NCBI RefSeq assembly: GCF_945870625.1
Contig: NZ_CAMBTS010000008.1
Span: 1 to 57,161, forward strand
DNA from: Novosphingobium sp. Chol11
GTDB taxonomy: Bacteria > Pseudomonadota > Alphaproteobacteria > Sphingomonadales > Sphingomonadaceae
Direction: 5' to 3'
Length of the DNA: 57,161 bases
Part shown: in pieces, positions 26,657 through 34,003 of the stretch
Layout: every line of letters begins with the position of its first letter
Position numbering within the stretch: the first letter of the stretch is position 1
Notes under the pieces: generated by a model
What the model was told of the DNA's origin: nothing
Seen by the model: the letters and a program-made list of their open reading frames with translations, nothing else
The model's database searches: none
Position numbers and translations under genes: made by a program

Positions 26657-26733
26657 GCGCCCTTAGCTCAGCTGGATAGAGCACCGGCCTTCTAAGCCGG
26701 TGGCCGCAGGTTCGAATCCTGCAGGGCGCGCCA
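26657..26733 (+). tRNA. tRNA-Arg (anticodon TCT)
   Basis: GCGCCCT (26657-26663) pairs with AGGGCGC (26723-26729), followed by discriminator G and an encoded CCA (26731-26733). The anticodon loop CTTCTAA gives TCT, reading AGA/AGG arginine codons. The D-arm (TAGCTCAGCTGGATAGAGCA) and T-loop (TTCGAAT) are normal. Confidence 0.98.
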
Positions 26734-26781
26734 TTTCCCTGCTAACACGGCGCTATTGCCGCGCTAAGCGCACGCCTGCTC

Positions 26782-26991
26782 TCACTTGGTCGCGTACTGG
26801 CCGGGCTTGGCGTCAAAATTCGCCTGGGCAAAGGTCTTTGCAGCAGCGGCGGTTTTGAACAACTCGTCGTGCATCACCGCCTTGACCAGCATGTACCCTT
26901 GCGAATTGTAATAGGTATCGCGCACGGTCAGGCGGAAATTGCCCTCTTCGTCCTTGTTGATCAGGAAAGGGCGGCTTTTGGGGTCTGACAT
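26782..26991 (-). CDS. Small conserved hypothetical protein
   Basis: The 69-residue protein begins MSDPKSRPFLINKDEEGNFR and contains an aromatic-rich RDTYYNSQGYMLVKAVMHDE segment. It is soluble, charged and intact. I do not recognise a named family, but codon use is like that of its neighbours and the sequence looks conserved. ATG 26991 is preferred to the upstream ATG because AGGAG lies just before it (on the minus strand CCAGGAGCAC). It lies between tRNA-Arg and the spermidine-synthase-like gene, all three lone units. Confidence 0.65.
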   Translation of the reverse strand: MSDPKSRPFLINKDEEGNFRLTVRDTYYNSQGYMLVKAVMHDELFKTAAAAKTFAQANFDAKPGQYATK

Positions 26992-27065
26992 CGCTTGTGC
27001 TCCTGGAGTGGCCGGACCGGGCATCATTGCCCGGAACAGCAGGTAGTGGATTCGCGAAGGCGCGC

Positions 27066-27737
27066 TCAGGGCGCTGCGGCGAACCAGATCGTGTGGTGAG
27101 CGCCCTTGCCATTGCTGCGGGCGCGCACCGGCACCTCGTCAACGGCATAGCGGGTATCGGTCAGCCGCCGCGTGAACGCGGGATCGCGCGCGGCGGACCA
27201 TACCGCCAATACGCCGCCGGGCTTCATCGCGATCCGCGCATTTTGCAGGCCGCGCTTGGAATAAAGCTTTGAATTTGTGGGCCGGGTCAGCCCGTCGGGG
27301 CCATTGTCGACATCGAGCAGGATCGCATCGAATTCGCCGCGCGATCGCTCGATCACCGCAACCACATCGTCCTCAATCAGCGTAACGCGCGGGTCGTCGA
27401 GGCAACCGGCGGTAAGGTCGGCCATAGGCCCGCGCGCCCAGTCGATGATCTCGGGGATCAGTTCGACCACCGTCACGCGGGCGGCGCTGCCCAGCACGCC
27501 GAGCGCGGCGCGCAGCGTAAAACCCATGCCGTATCCGCCCACCAGCAGATGCGGCGCCTTGCGCGCGGCAATCCGCGTGCAGGTCATCGTCGCCAGCGCT
27601 TCTTCCGAACCGCTCATGCGCGTGGTCATCAGCTCGTTGCCGCCCAGCGCGATCATGTAGTCGCGGCCATGGCGAAACAGGCGCAATTCCTCACCCGCTG
27701 GAATCGGCGCAGTGCCGACCAGCTCGCGGGCGATCAA
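27066..27737 (-). CDS. Spermidine synthase-like methyltransferase-fold protein
   Basis: The 223-residue protein has the Rossmann core of spermidine synthase-like proteins: HLLVGGYGMGFTLRAALGVL (motif I), VTVVELIPEIIDWARGP, DDPRVTLIEDDVVAVIE and FDAILLDVDNGPDGLT with the Asp of the acceptor site. The N-terminal beta-barrel is reduced. Substrate and product are not evident. The only good start is TTG 27737 (MIARELVG), 24 bases after the DUF6481 stop and without a strong ribosome site, so it may depend on translation of the upstream gene. Confidence 0.82.
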   Translation of the reverse strand: MIARELVGTAPIPAGEELRLFRHGRDYMIALGGNELMTTRMSGSEEALATMTCTRIAARKAPHLLVGGYGMGFTLRAALGVLGSAARVTVVELIPEIIDWARGPMADLTAGCLDDPRVTLIEDDVVAVIERSRGEFDAILLDVDNGPDGLTRPTNSKLYSKRGLQNARIAMKPGGVLAVWSAARDPAFTRRLTDTRYAVDEVPVRARSNGKGAHHTIWFAAAP

Positions 27738-27760
27738 GAGGTGCGCCAGTTCATCATAGA

Positions 27761-28123
27761 TCAGCGGCCCTTGCGGCTCTTGCGCGCGGCATAGCGGGCA
27801 TCGCGCGCGGCCTTTTTCTCGGCCTCGGTCTGCTCTGCATTGGCGGCTTCTGCTTCGGCTGCGGCGCGTTCAGCAGCGGCTTGGGCCTCAGCCAGCGCGC
27901 GCAGCGCTTTTGCGGCGGCCAGTGCCTCGGCAATCTTGGCGGCTTTGGCGGCTTCGCGCTTGGCAACTTTTGCCGCCTCGCGGGCTTCGGCTTCGGCCAT
28001 TTTGCGCGCTTGTTCTTCCGGGTCGACCGGCGGTTTTGACTTCAGCTTGGCAAGTGCGGCCTCGCGCGCCTTGGCGGCGGCGGCGGTGCGATCCTGAAAT
28101 CCGGGTTCCTTGTATCCTGCCAT
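27761..28123 (-). CDS. DUF6481 family protein, Ala/Lys/Glu-rich coiled coil
   Basis: The 120-residue protein starts MAGYKEPGFQDRTAAAAKAR and is then almost entirely alpha-helical A/K/E/R heptad sequence (about 12-110), expected to be one long coiled coil. This matches DUF6481, a group found mainly in Sphingomonadales and often beside cold-shock genes, as here. The function is unknown; the Lys-rich end (KKAARDARYAARKSRKGR) suggests nucleic-acid contact. It is preceded by the csp terminator. Confidence 0.82.
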   Translation of the reverse strand: MAGYKEPGFQDRTAAAAKAREAALAKLKSKPPVDPEEQARKMAEAEAREAAKVAKREAAKAAKIAEALAAAKALRALAEAQAAAERAAAEAEAANAEQTEAEKKAARDARYAARKSRKGR

Positions 28124-28168
28124 TGTGGCCTTGCTCGTCCTTTGTTGGTATTAAAAGAATAGGGCCTG

Positions 28169-28209
28169 AAAAAGAATGGGCCGGGGCGCCGCGATCGGCG
28201 CCCCGGCCC
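28169..28209 (-). terminator. Rho-independent terminator of the cold-shock gene
   Basis: A perfect 13-base stem (GGGCCGGGGCGCC at 28178-28190, complement at 28197-28209) with a six-base loop is followed on the minus strand by ATTCTTTTTC. It lies 11 bases after the csp stop codon. Confidence 0.92.
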
Positions 28210-28219
28210 AACCTGAAGA

Positions 28220-28426
28220 TCAGGCCTGCTGGAGGTTGACAGCCGAAGTCTTGCCGCGACGATCGGTTTCCAGCTCATACGAAATGCGCTGGTCCTTATC
28301 GAGCGTGCTCATGCCGGCGCGTTCCACGGCCGAAATGTGAACGAAAGCATCGCCGCCGCCGCCTTCAGGCGCAATAAAACCATAACCCTTGTCGGCGTTG
28401 AAGAATTTGACAGTACCGGTGATCAT
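28220..28426 (-). CDS. CspA-family cold-shock protein
   Basis: The 68-residue protein has both RNA-binding motifs of the cold-shock domain, GTVKFFNADKGYGFIAPEG (RNP1 KGYGFI) and DAFVHISAVE (RNP2 VHIS). It is a single-domain RNA chaperone of normal length. AAGGA stands eight bases before ATG 28426. The leader contains the hairpin at 28460-28478, a possible temperature-responsive element, and the gene is closed by a very strong terminator. Confidence 0.97.
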   Translation of the reverse strand: MITGTVKFFNADKGYGFIAPEGGGGDAFVHISAVERAGMSTLDKDQRISYELETDRRGKTSAVNLQQA

Positions 28427-28459
28427 CTGGGAATTCCTTGTCCAGAAATATTGACGGGC

Positions 28460-28478
28460 ATGCGCAACCTTTGCGCAT
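28460..28478 (-). promoter_or_regulatory. Leader hairpin of the cold-shock gene
   Basis: ATGCGCAA-CCT-TTGCGCAT is a perfect eight-base stem with a three-base loop, 34 bases upstream of the csp start and with no T run. A TAAAAT -10-like box lies about 20 bases before it on the minus strand. Cold-shock genes often use structured leaders, so an RNA switch is plausible. Confidence 0.45.
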
Positions 28479-28696
28479 CCCGGCTTCGTGAGGCTATTTT
28501 AGGACACAGGGATGAGCCTAAGCAGGCCCGATATCCGTCTAATGCGACGTCAGCCAGCGCGGCCTAGCACAGCTTCATCAAATTATCGAGCCATATCGCA
28601 CATTAACCGCAAGCATCCCGCGCTGCTCCCGCGTTGACGCAGGTCTGGCGACTGTGCAACGGGATGCCAATTCGCACCACGCGAGGAGCCTTACCT

Positions 28697-29161
28697 TTGG
28701 AAAAACCTTTCCTGTTGCCCTTCGCCAGCGGCCTGGTTCCCGTCGAAACCGGCCCATGGGCGGGCTGGTACAGCTGGGCCGGCACCGATCCGTTCGAGGA
28801 TGCCATCGGGCCGTTTTATCTGCGCCGGGATGAGCACGGGATCGTCACCGGGTTCATGCCCGGCCCCGCCAATCTCAATAGCCACGGCATCGTGCATGGC
28901 GGCTGCCTGATGACGTTTGCCGATTATTCGCTGTTCATGTTCGCCGCCGCCGATGGGCACCAGGTTGGCGGCGTCACCGTCGCGATGAACAGCGAGTTCA
29001 TCGGCGCGGCAGAGCCGGGCGTGCTGCTCGAAGCGCGCGGGGAATTGCTGGGCGGCGGGCGCAGTCTGGCGTTCGCGCGCGGGGTCATCACCGCTGGAAC
29101 GCGCCGCATCCTCTCGTTCTCGGGCACGATCAAGCGCACCCCGCCGCCTTCGTCGCATTAG
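28697..29161 (+). CDS. PaaI-family thioesterase (hotdog fold)
   Basis: The 154-residue protein carries the hotdog-fold signature NSHGIVHGGCLMTFADYSLF (about 57-76), in which HGG and the following D are the catalytic region, and VAMNSEFIGAAEPGVLLEAR. PaaI-type enzymes hydrolyse aromatic or medium-chain acyl-CoA thioesters; the substrate is unknown. TTG 28697 is chosen because AGGAG (28684-28688) lies eight bases upstream; an ATG at 28664 in frame is the alternative. It is transcribed alone, divergent from the csp gene. Confidence 0.88.
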   Translation: MEKPFLLPFASGLVPVETGPWAGWYSWAGTDPFEDAIGPFYLRRDEHGIVTGFMPGPANLNSHGIVHGGCLMTFADYSLFMFAAADGHQVGGVTVAMNSEFIGAAEPGVLLEARGELLGGGRSLAFARGVITAGTRRILSFSGTIKRTPPPSSH

Positions 29162-29212
29162 CTGCGGGGAGCATGCCGCAACCGGCATCCTCCCGGCAGA
29201 TCGCCCGCGCCG

Positions 29213-29512
29213 TCAGGCTGTGCGCGTGCCGTTCAACGGAAATGTGCCGAACATTCCGGCAGTGACCGAGCCAGTCACCGTATCGCCATCAATTGTAGCC
29301 GCGCAATCCAGCTTCATCGGCATCGGCACGGTGATCTCGCTCGACCAGGTGATGCTGTTGCCATCCACTTTGCCGTCGGTGATCGCGGAATTGCCCTGAT
29401 CGCCAGCGCTGCTGCCGGTGAACGTGTCGCCATCGGCGTTGACGGTGAGAGTCATCTTCTGCTCGCCCAGCGGCGATTTGATCACGCATGCGTATGTACC
29501 GGAAACAGACAT
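29213..29512 (-). CDS. Small beta-rich conserved hypothetical protein
   Basis: The 99-residue protein is built of short beta-strand repeats with a recurring pattern: LTVNADGDTFTG, KVDGNSITWS, TIDGDTVTGSV, ending FPLNGTRTA. This suggests a small beta-sandwich or barrel. No signal peptide, no catalytic motif, two cysteines (9 and 70). The start at ATG 29512 is preceded by AAGGAGAG about eight bases upstream on the minus strand. It resembles small domains attached to some oxidoreductases, but I cannot name the family. Confidence 0.7.
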   Translation of the reverse strand: MSVSGTYACVIKSPLGEQKMTLTVNADGDTFTGSSAGDQGNSAITDGKVDGNSITWSSEITVPMPMKLDCAATIDGDTVTGSVTAGMFGTFPLNGTRTA

Positions 29513-29678
29513 CGTTCTCTCCTTGGTGGTGCAGTCTTGTTAAAGCGCGAGACTGGTTTTTGCCTACATCAATGTCAATAGCATTGCAGTCCGGCAGAAA
29601 TCTTGACGCATCGCTGCAAACCTTTGAAGAAGACGCGCAGCCCCGGCCCTTCCGGTCGGCTGCGGGGAGCCTGCGCGC

Positions 29679-31451
29679 ATGAACGCCGCCGAAGCACCAT
29701 CGATTCTGCATGACGGCTTCGTGCTGCTCGGCTTTGCGCTGGTGTTCGTGCTGCTGTTCCGGCGGCTCGGCCTTGGTGCCACGCTCGGCTATCTGCTGGC
29801 CGGCGCCGTCGTCGGCCCGCAAGTTCTCCAGATGGTCAGCGATGGCGAGCAGAAGCTGGGCTTTGCCGAGATCGGCATCACCTTGCTGCTGTTTCTCGTC
29901 GGGCTTGAGCTTGATCCCGCGCGGCTATGGCGGATGAAGCGCGACATCGTCGGGCTTGGTCTTCTGCAAGTCACCGCCTGCGGCCTTGCGCTGGCCGCCG
30001 CGATCTGGGCCTTCGCCGGGTTCTCTCCCGCCGCCTCGCTCGCGCTGGGTCTGCCGCTGGCGCTTTCGTCCACCGCGCAAGTCCTGCCGATGCTGCAATC
30101 CTCGGGCCGCCTGCGCACGCGCTTTGGCGAGCGCGCTTTTTCGATCCTGCTGTTTCAGGATCTTTCGATCATTCCGCTGATCACGATCATCACCGCGCTC
30201 AGCCGCAATCCCGCCGATGCCGGCGGCCCGCCGGGCTGGCTGCTGGTGATCTATACCGCGCTGGCCATCACCGGGCTGGTCGCGGCAGGGCGCTTTCTCA
30301 TCCGCCCGCTATTCCGCCTGATCGGCAATCTGGGTGAGCGCGAGATGTTCGTCGTCGCCGCGCTGTTCACCGTCATGGCGTCGGCCGCCGTGATGGAGCT
30401 GGTCGGGCTCTCGGCGGCGCTCGGCGCATTCATCGCGGGCGTGATGCTCGCCGACTCCCCTTATCGCCATGAGCTGGAGGCCGATGTCGAGCCATTCCGC
30501 TCGCTGCTGCTCGGCCTGTTCTTCCTCTCGGTCGGCATGAAGCTCGATCTTTCCGCCATCGCGCAAAACCCGCTGTTCGTGGTCTCGGTGGCGCTCGGCG
30601 TGATCGCGATCAAGGCTGCCGTCATGTTCATCATCGCGCGCTTGTTCGGCGTTCCGTGGCGCGGCGCGCTCGCGCTGGGCCTGCTGCTCAGCCAGGGCGG
30701 CGAGTTCGGCTTCGTGCTGTTTGCGCAGGCCCAGCATGCCCTGCTCATCGCGCCTGAAGCCGCCAGCCTGTTTGGCGCGGTCGTCACGTTGTCGATGTCC
30801 ACGACCCCGTTCCTGATGACCATCACCCGCCGCTTCCGCGCCGAACCGGTCAAGGCCGCCGAAACCCGCGAGGGCCCGCGCAGCGACGGCGCCAGCGCGC
30901 TGATCGTGGGCTTCGGGCGGTTTGGTCAGGCCGCCGCGCAGGTTCTCCAAGCCAGCGGGATCTCAGTCACGCTGATCGATACCGATGTGGAAACGATCGA
31001 TGTCGCCGGGACGTTCGGCGCCAAAGTCTACTTCGGCGATGGCACGCGGATCGATATGCTGCGGCAGGCAGGCGCAGCCGAAGCTGAAATGATCCTCTTC
31101 TGCATCGATGGAGATCAGATCGACACCGCCATGCTCGCGGCCGTGCACGAAACATTTCCTCGCGCCGCGCTTTATGTGCGCGCGTTCGATCGCAGGGTGG
31201 TGGTAAGCCTGCGCGATGCTCCCGCCGCGCTGGTCGTGCGCGAAACTTTCGAGTCCGCCATCGTGATGGCGCGCGCCGCACTCGATCAGGCTGGGCTCAG
31301 CAACGAAGCGATTAACCGGGCCGAAGACCTCTTCCGCACGCGCGACCGTCAGCGGCTCGAACGGCAGATCGAAACCGGCGAGATGCGCTCAGGGGGTGAC
31401 CAGATTATGGGCGGACCGGAACCGCAAATGGCAGGTGGCGAGCCGGGCTGA
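29679..31451 (+). CDS. Monovalent cation:proton antiporter, CPA2 family (KefB/KefC type)
   Basis: The 590-residue protein has 12-13 membrane segments of the Na+/H+ exchanger fold (about 10-390), including LLLFLVGLELDP and LSQGGEFGFVLF. A cytoplasmic RCK/TrkA-N domain follows (LIVGFGRFGQAAAQVLQASG, about 407-426). This is the KefB/KefC layout: a glutathione- or nucleotide-gated potassium/proton antiporter protecting against electrophiles and alkaline stress. The kefF/kefG ancillary gene is not adjacent. The start is ATG 29679. Confidence 0.93.
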   Translation: MNAAEAPSILHDGFVLLGFALVFVLLFRRLGLGATLGYLLAGAVVGPQVLQMVSDGEQKLGFAEIGITLLLFLVGLELDPARLWRMKRDIVGLGLLQVTACGLALAAAIWAFAGFSPAASLALGLPLALSSTAQVLPMLQSSGRLRTRFGERAFSILLFQDLSIIPLITIITALSRNPADAGGPPGWLLVIYTALAITGLVAAGRFLIRPLFRLIGNLGEREMFVVAALFTVMASAAVMELVGLSAALGAFIAGVMLADSPYRHELEADVEPFRSLLLGLFFLSVGMKLDLSAIAQNPLFVVSVALGVIAIKAAVMFIIARLFGVPWRGALALGLLLSQGGEFGFVLFAQAQHALLIAPEAASLFGAVVTLSMSTTPFLMTITRRFRAEPVKAAETREGPRSDGASALIVGFGRFGQAAAQVLQASGISVTLIDTDVETIDVAGTFGAKVYFGDGTRIDMLRQAGAAEAEMILFCIDGDQIDTAMLAAVHETFPRAALYVRAFDRRVVVSLRDAPAALVVRETFESAIVMARAALDQAGLSNEAINRAEDLFRTRDRQRLERQIETGEMRSGGDQIMGGPEPQMAGGEPG

Positions 31452-31501
31452 TGTTGCAGAAACGCCCATGGGTCTCGGCCATCCCCAGATCTTCCCAGAT
31501 T

Positions 31502-31543
31502 CTCAATGCATCTGCATCGACCGTTTCATGCAAATGCATTGAG
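31502..31543. promoter_or_regulatory. Long inverted repeat before the MarR gene
   Basis: Arms at 31502-31517 and 31528-31543 match at 15 of 16 positions (outer part CTCAATGCAT/ATGCATTGAG is perfect) around a ten-base spacer. There is no T run on either side, so it is not a standard terminator. It lies 47 bases before the MarR start, where an autoregulatory operator would be, and 50 bases after the antiporter stop. Confidence 0.5.
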
Positions 31544-31590
31544 TAGCAGCCCTGATTGATGCGATTGCATGGATCGGCCATCCTGCGCCA

Positions 31591-32016
31591 ATGACCATGC
31601 CCTCCGCCGTCACCATTCTTACTTGGGCGCGCTTAGTCCGCGCCAGCGCCAAAGCGCTGAACACTGCCGAACTTGCGCTCAAACAAGCCGGTTTGCCGCC
31701 GCTCGAATGGTACGAGCTGCTCGCCGAACTCCAGCACAAAACACCGATCCGCCCGCGCGATCTGCAAGGCCCGCTGCACGCCGAGCAATACAGCCTCTCA
31801 CGCCTGATCGCGCGAACCGTGCGCGCCGGTCTGGTGCTGCGCCGCCCCTGCCCCGGCGATGCCCGGGGCCACACGCTCGAACTGACCGAAGCCGGCACCG
31901 CGATGCGCGCCGCCATGTGGCCGGTCTACGGCGCGGCGATCGAGCAGGCGCTGGGCACGCGCCTCACCGAAGACGAACGGCTAACGCTGGCCGGATTGTT
32001 GCAGCGGCTGGTTTAG
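31591..32016 (+). CDS. MarR-family winged-helix transcriptional regulator
   Basis: The 141-residue protein has MarR architecture: an N-terminal dimerisation helix, LPPLEWYELLAELQ, the recognition region AEQYSLSRLIARTVRAGLVL (about 69-88), a wing with GDARGHTLELTEAG, and a C-terminal helix. It is expected to repress a transporter or oxidative-stress gene in response to phenolic ligands; the antiporter upstream and itself are candidates. The inverted repeat at 31502-31543 is a likely operator. A decayed partial copy of this gene lies at 32884-33040. Confidence 0.88.
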   Translation: MTMPSAVTILTWARLVRASAKALNTAELALKQAGLPPLEWYELLAELQHKTPIRPRDLQGPLHAEQYSLSRLIARTVRAGLVLRRPCPGDARGHTLELTEAGTAMRAAMWPVYGAAIEQALGTRLTEDERLTLAGLLQRLV

Positions 32017-32137
32017 GCTGGCGCTCTCACGCGTTGACTAGCCGCAGGCAGCCCATGTCAAACCATTCCCCGGTCGATGCGCAAACGGCAACTTTTAAGT
32101 GAACCGCCCATTCGCGCTTAATTCGGCGGCTTGGCAG

Positions 32138-32851
32138 CTATGCAGCCCGCAGGAAGTCGTCCCGCCTCAAGTCTGCTGATGGGGCTGGCGCCGGCAAAAG
32201 TCCGCCCAGATCGAGCTCGGCAACGCCGCGAGGGCTGCCAAGGCGGATCAGGCGCGGGCGGGTTGTCAGTGACCATTGCCAGGCGCCGGCCTGCATGAAG
32301 CTGTGATGTGCGACAACCACGCCGCCCATCCGGCGGTGTGCGTTCAGCGCAGGCAAATTGTAGTCTGCGATGCGGCTGAACGAGTGGGTATATCCGCGCT
32401 GTTCCATCCATAACCCGACACCCGCCCACAGCGCGGCAAAACTGCGGCCGAGCCGATGCTGAGGGGCAATCCACAAGCCCGTATCCCAGCAGCCTTCTGG
32501 CGGGAGCCGGAAGCAGACTTCCACCTCGTCCTCGCGGTAGGAGCCAGTGCCCAGCCAGACCAGACCGGTGAGCTTGTCCTTTGGATCGAATACGCCAAGA
32601 CAGGACAGCCCGGCCCCAAATCGCAGGGCCTGCACCGCCGGAGATGCGTCTACGGCATAACCCGACAGCTCGGCCGGATTCAGCTGTGTCACCTGGTGGC
32701 CGCGCGGCATCGAGGGCAACCCCGCACGCGGCTGCGCCAAGATTGCATAGCGATGAAACGCAGCGAGCCCTGAGGCGCGCGCCATTCGCGCCGCCACATA
32801 CGATGACGCGCCAAACAGTCCCAGCATGTTTATGGTGTGCATCATCGGCAT
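32138..32851 (-). CDS. GNAT-like acetyltransferase domain protein
   Basis: The 237-residue protein contains a GNAT-like core: CLGVFDPKDKLTGLVWLGTG, CWDTGLWIAPQHRLGRSFAA (acetyl-CoA-loop-like), and FSRIADYNLPALNAHRRMGG, the N...S/A..H..LG pattern of GNAT C-termini. The N-terminal 60 residues are unassigned. No signal peptide is likely, though the first 20 residues are somewhat hydrophobic. Substrate unknown. It lies between the MarR gene and its decayed copy, on the opposite strand. Confidence 0.7.
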   Translation of the reverse strand: MPMMHTINMLGLFGASSYVAARMARASGLAAFHRYAILAQPRAGLPSMPRGHQVTQLNPAELSGYAVDASPAVQALRFGAGLSCLGVFDPKDKLTGLVWLGTGSYREDEVEVCFRLPPEGCWDTGLWIAPQHRLGRSFAALWAGVGLWMEQRGYTHSFSRIADYNLPALNAHRRMGGVVVAHHSFMQAGAWQWSLTTRPRLIRLGSPRGVAELDLGGLLPAPAPSADLRRDDFLRAA

Positions 32852-32883
32852 AGCAGCCAGCTTAGCGGCGATTTCCTAAGGAA

Positions 32884-33040
32884 GCGCAAAGCGCCGATCC
32901 GCCCGCACGACCTGCAATCCGCGCTCGACATCGAGCAATACAGCCTCGCGCGCCTGATCGCGCGAACCGGGCGCGCCGGGCTGGTGCTGCGCCTCACCAA
33001 GAACGAGCGCCTGACGCAGGCCGGGCTGCTCAGCGCCTGA
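32884..33040 (+). pseudogene. Decayed partial duplicate of the MarR gene
   Basis: From about 32889 the sequence matches the intact MarR gene (31732-31842) at DNA level, giving PIRPHDLQSALDIEQYSLAR against PIRPRDLQGPLHAEQYSLSR. It then jumps past exactly 120 bases (40 codons: the wing and part of the last helix) to rejoin at LTKNERLTQAGLL. The N-terminal part is also missing. The frame stays open to TGA 33040. It cannot form a winged helix and is a remnant of duplication or of a related gene. Confidence 0.75.
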
Positions 33041-33041
33041 T

Positions 33042-33809
33042 TTAGAGTGCGTCACTCCCAACGCTCAGCACGCTGCCGCCCCGGCCATCCTGCAGAAACA
33101 CCGCACTGCGCAGCCCGGTGGTCGAGGGCTTGAAGCGATAGCTCGCGCTCTGCCCCTTCCATTCGCCCAGCAGCACGAGTTCGCGCACCAGATTGCGGTG
33201 CGGCAAAGTCCGACCATTGTTCTCGCCCGCCTTGACCGGGATACGGATCAGGCGCGGATCATAGCGCGCGAGCCACACTTGCGCAGGGCGAGCCGGGGCA
33301 TTGCCCTTGGCCACGGTCACATCGCCCGCGCCGACTACCGGAACCGGCGCGGCGGCGCGCACCGAAGCGATGGCGCTTTCCAGTTCTGCGCCTTTGGCAC
33401 CGACAATCGTGCGCTGTCCATTGATCCAGAATTGCGGGGTATAGACCTCGCGGCTGGCGTTGCGCGCGGCATAATCGCGCTGGCGCTGAGTGAATTCGGG
33501 GCTGGCAAAGCGGTCTTTCCATCCGAGATAATCCCAATATGTAACCTCGAACGAGAGCGCGATGAGGCCCGGGCGGTCGGCCACGCCGTTCAGCCATGCC
33601 TCGGCGGGCGGGCAGCTGGAGCAGCCTTCGCTCTGGTAAAGTTCCACCAGCACCGGCGCGGCTGGCGCGGCGTGCAATGCGGGCGCAGCGGCGCGCATTG
33701 GATTGGCCGCAGCCGAGAGCGAATAGCCTGCCAGCGCAAGCCCGCCTGCCACCAGAACAGGCGCCGCCAGAGCCAGCAAGATGCGGATGGGAGAATGCGG
33801 AGCGTTCAT
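33042..33809 (-). CDS. DUF1223 domain-containing exported protein
   Basis: The 255-residue protein has a signal peptide or membrane anchor (about 5-35) and then the DUF1223 thioredoxin-like domain: PVLVELYQSEGCSSCPPAEA with the CSSC pair, LSFEVTYWDYLGWKDRFASP, and YTPQFWINGQRTIVGAKGAE. The family is predicted to be a periplasmic thiol-disulfide protein; its role is not established. ATG 33809 begins the exported form. It overlaps nothing and is divergent from the TonB receptor gene. Confidence 0.9.
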   Translation of the reverse strand: MNAPHSPIRILLALAAPVLVAGGLALAGYSLSAAANPMRAAAPALHAAPAAPVLVELYQSEGCSSCPPAEAWLNGVADRPGLIALSFEVTYWDYLGWKDRFASPEFTQRQRDYAARNASREVYTPQFWINGQRTIVGAKGAELESAIASVRAAAPVPVVGAGDVTVAKGNAPARPAQVWLARYDPRLIRIPVKAGENNGRTLPHRNLVRELVLLGEWKGQSASYRFKPSTTGLRSAVFLQDGRGGSVLSVGSDAL

Positions 33810-34003
33810 AGGAGTATCCGTGGGGCTTCTATCGGGATGGGTCATACCGAGTTCGCGGCGCACCCGCCAAACGTTACAGACAGTCAGCGTGGCAGGCGGT
33901 CAGCGTTGCAGGCAGTCAGGCGGGCGATATTCGGGCTGCATTGACAGCCGTGCCGCCATGTGCGCTTGCGCAAGCAAGAACGAAGCTTGGGATTCATGCC
34001 ATA

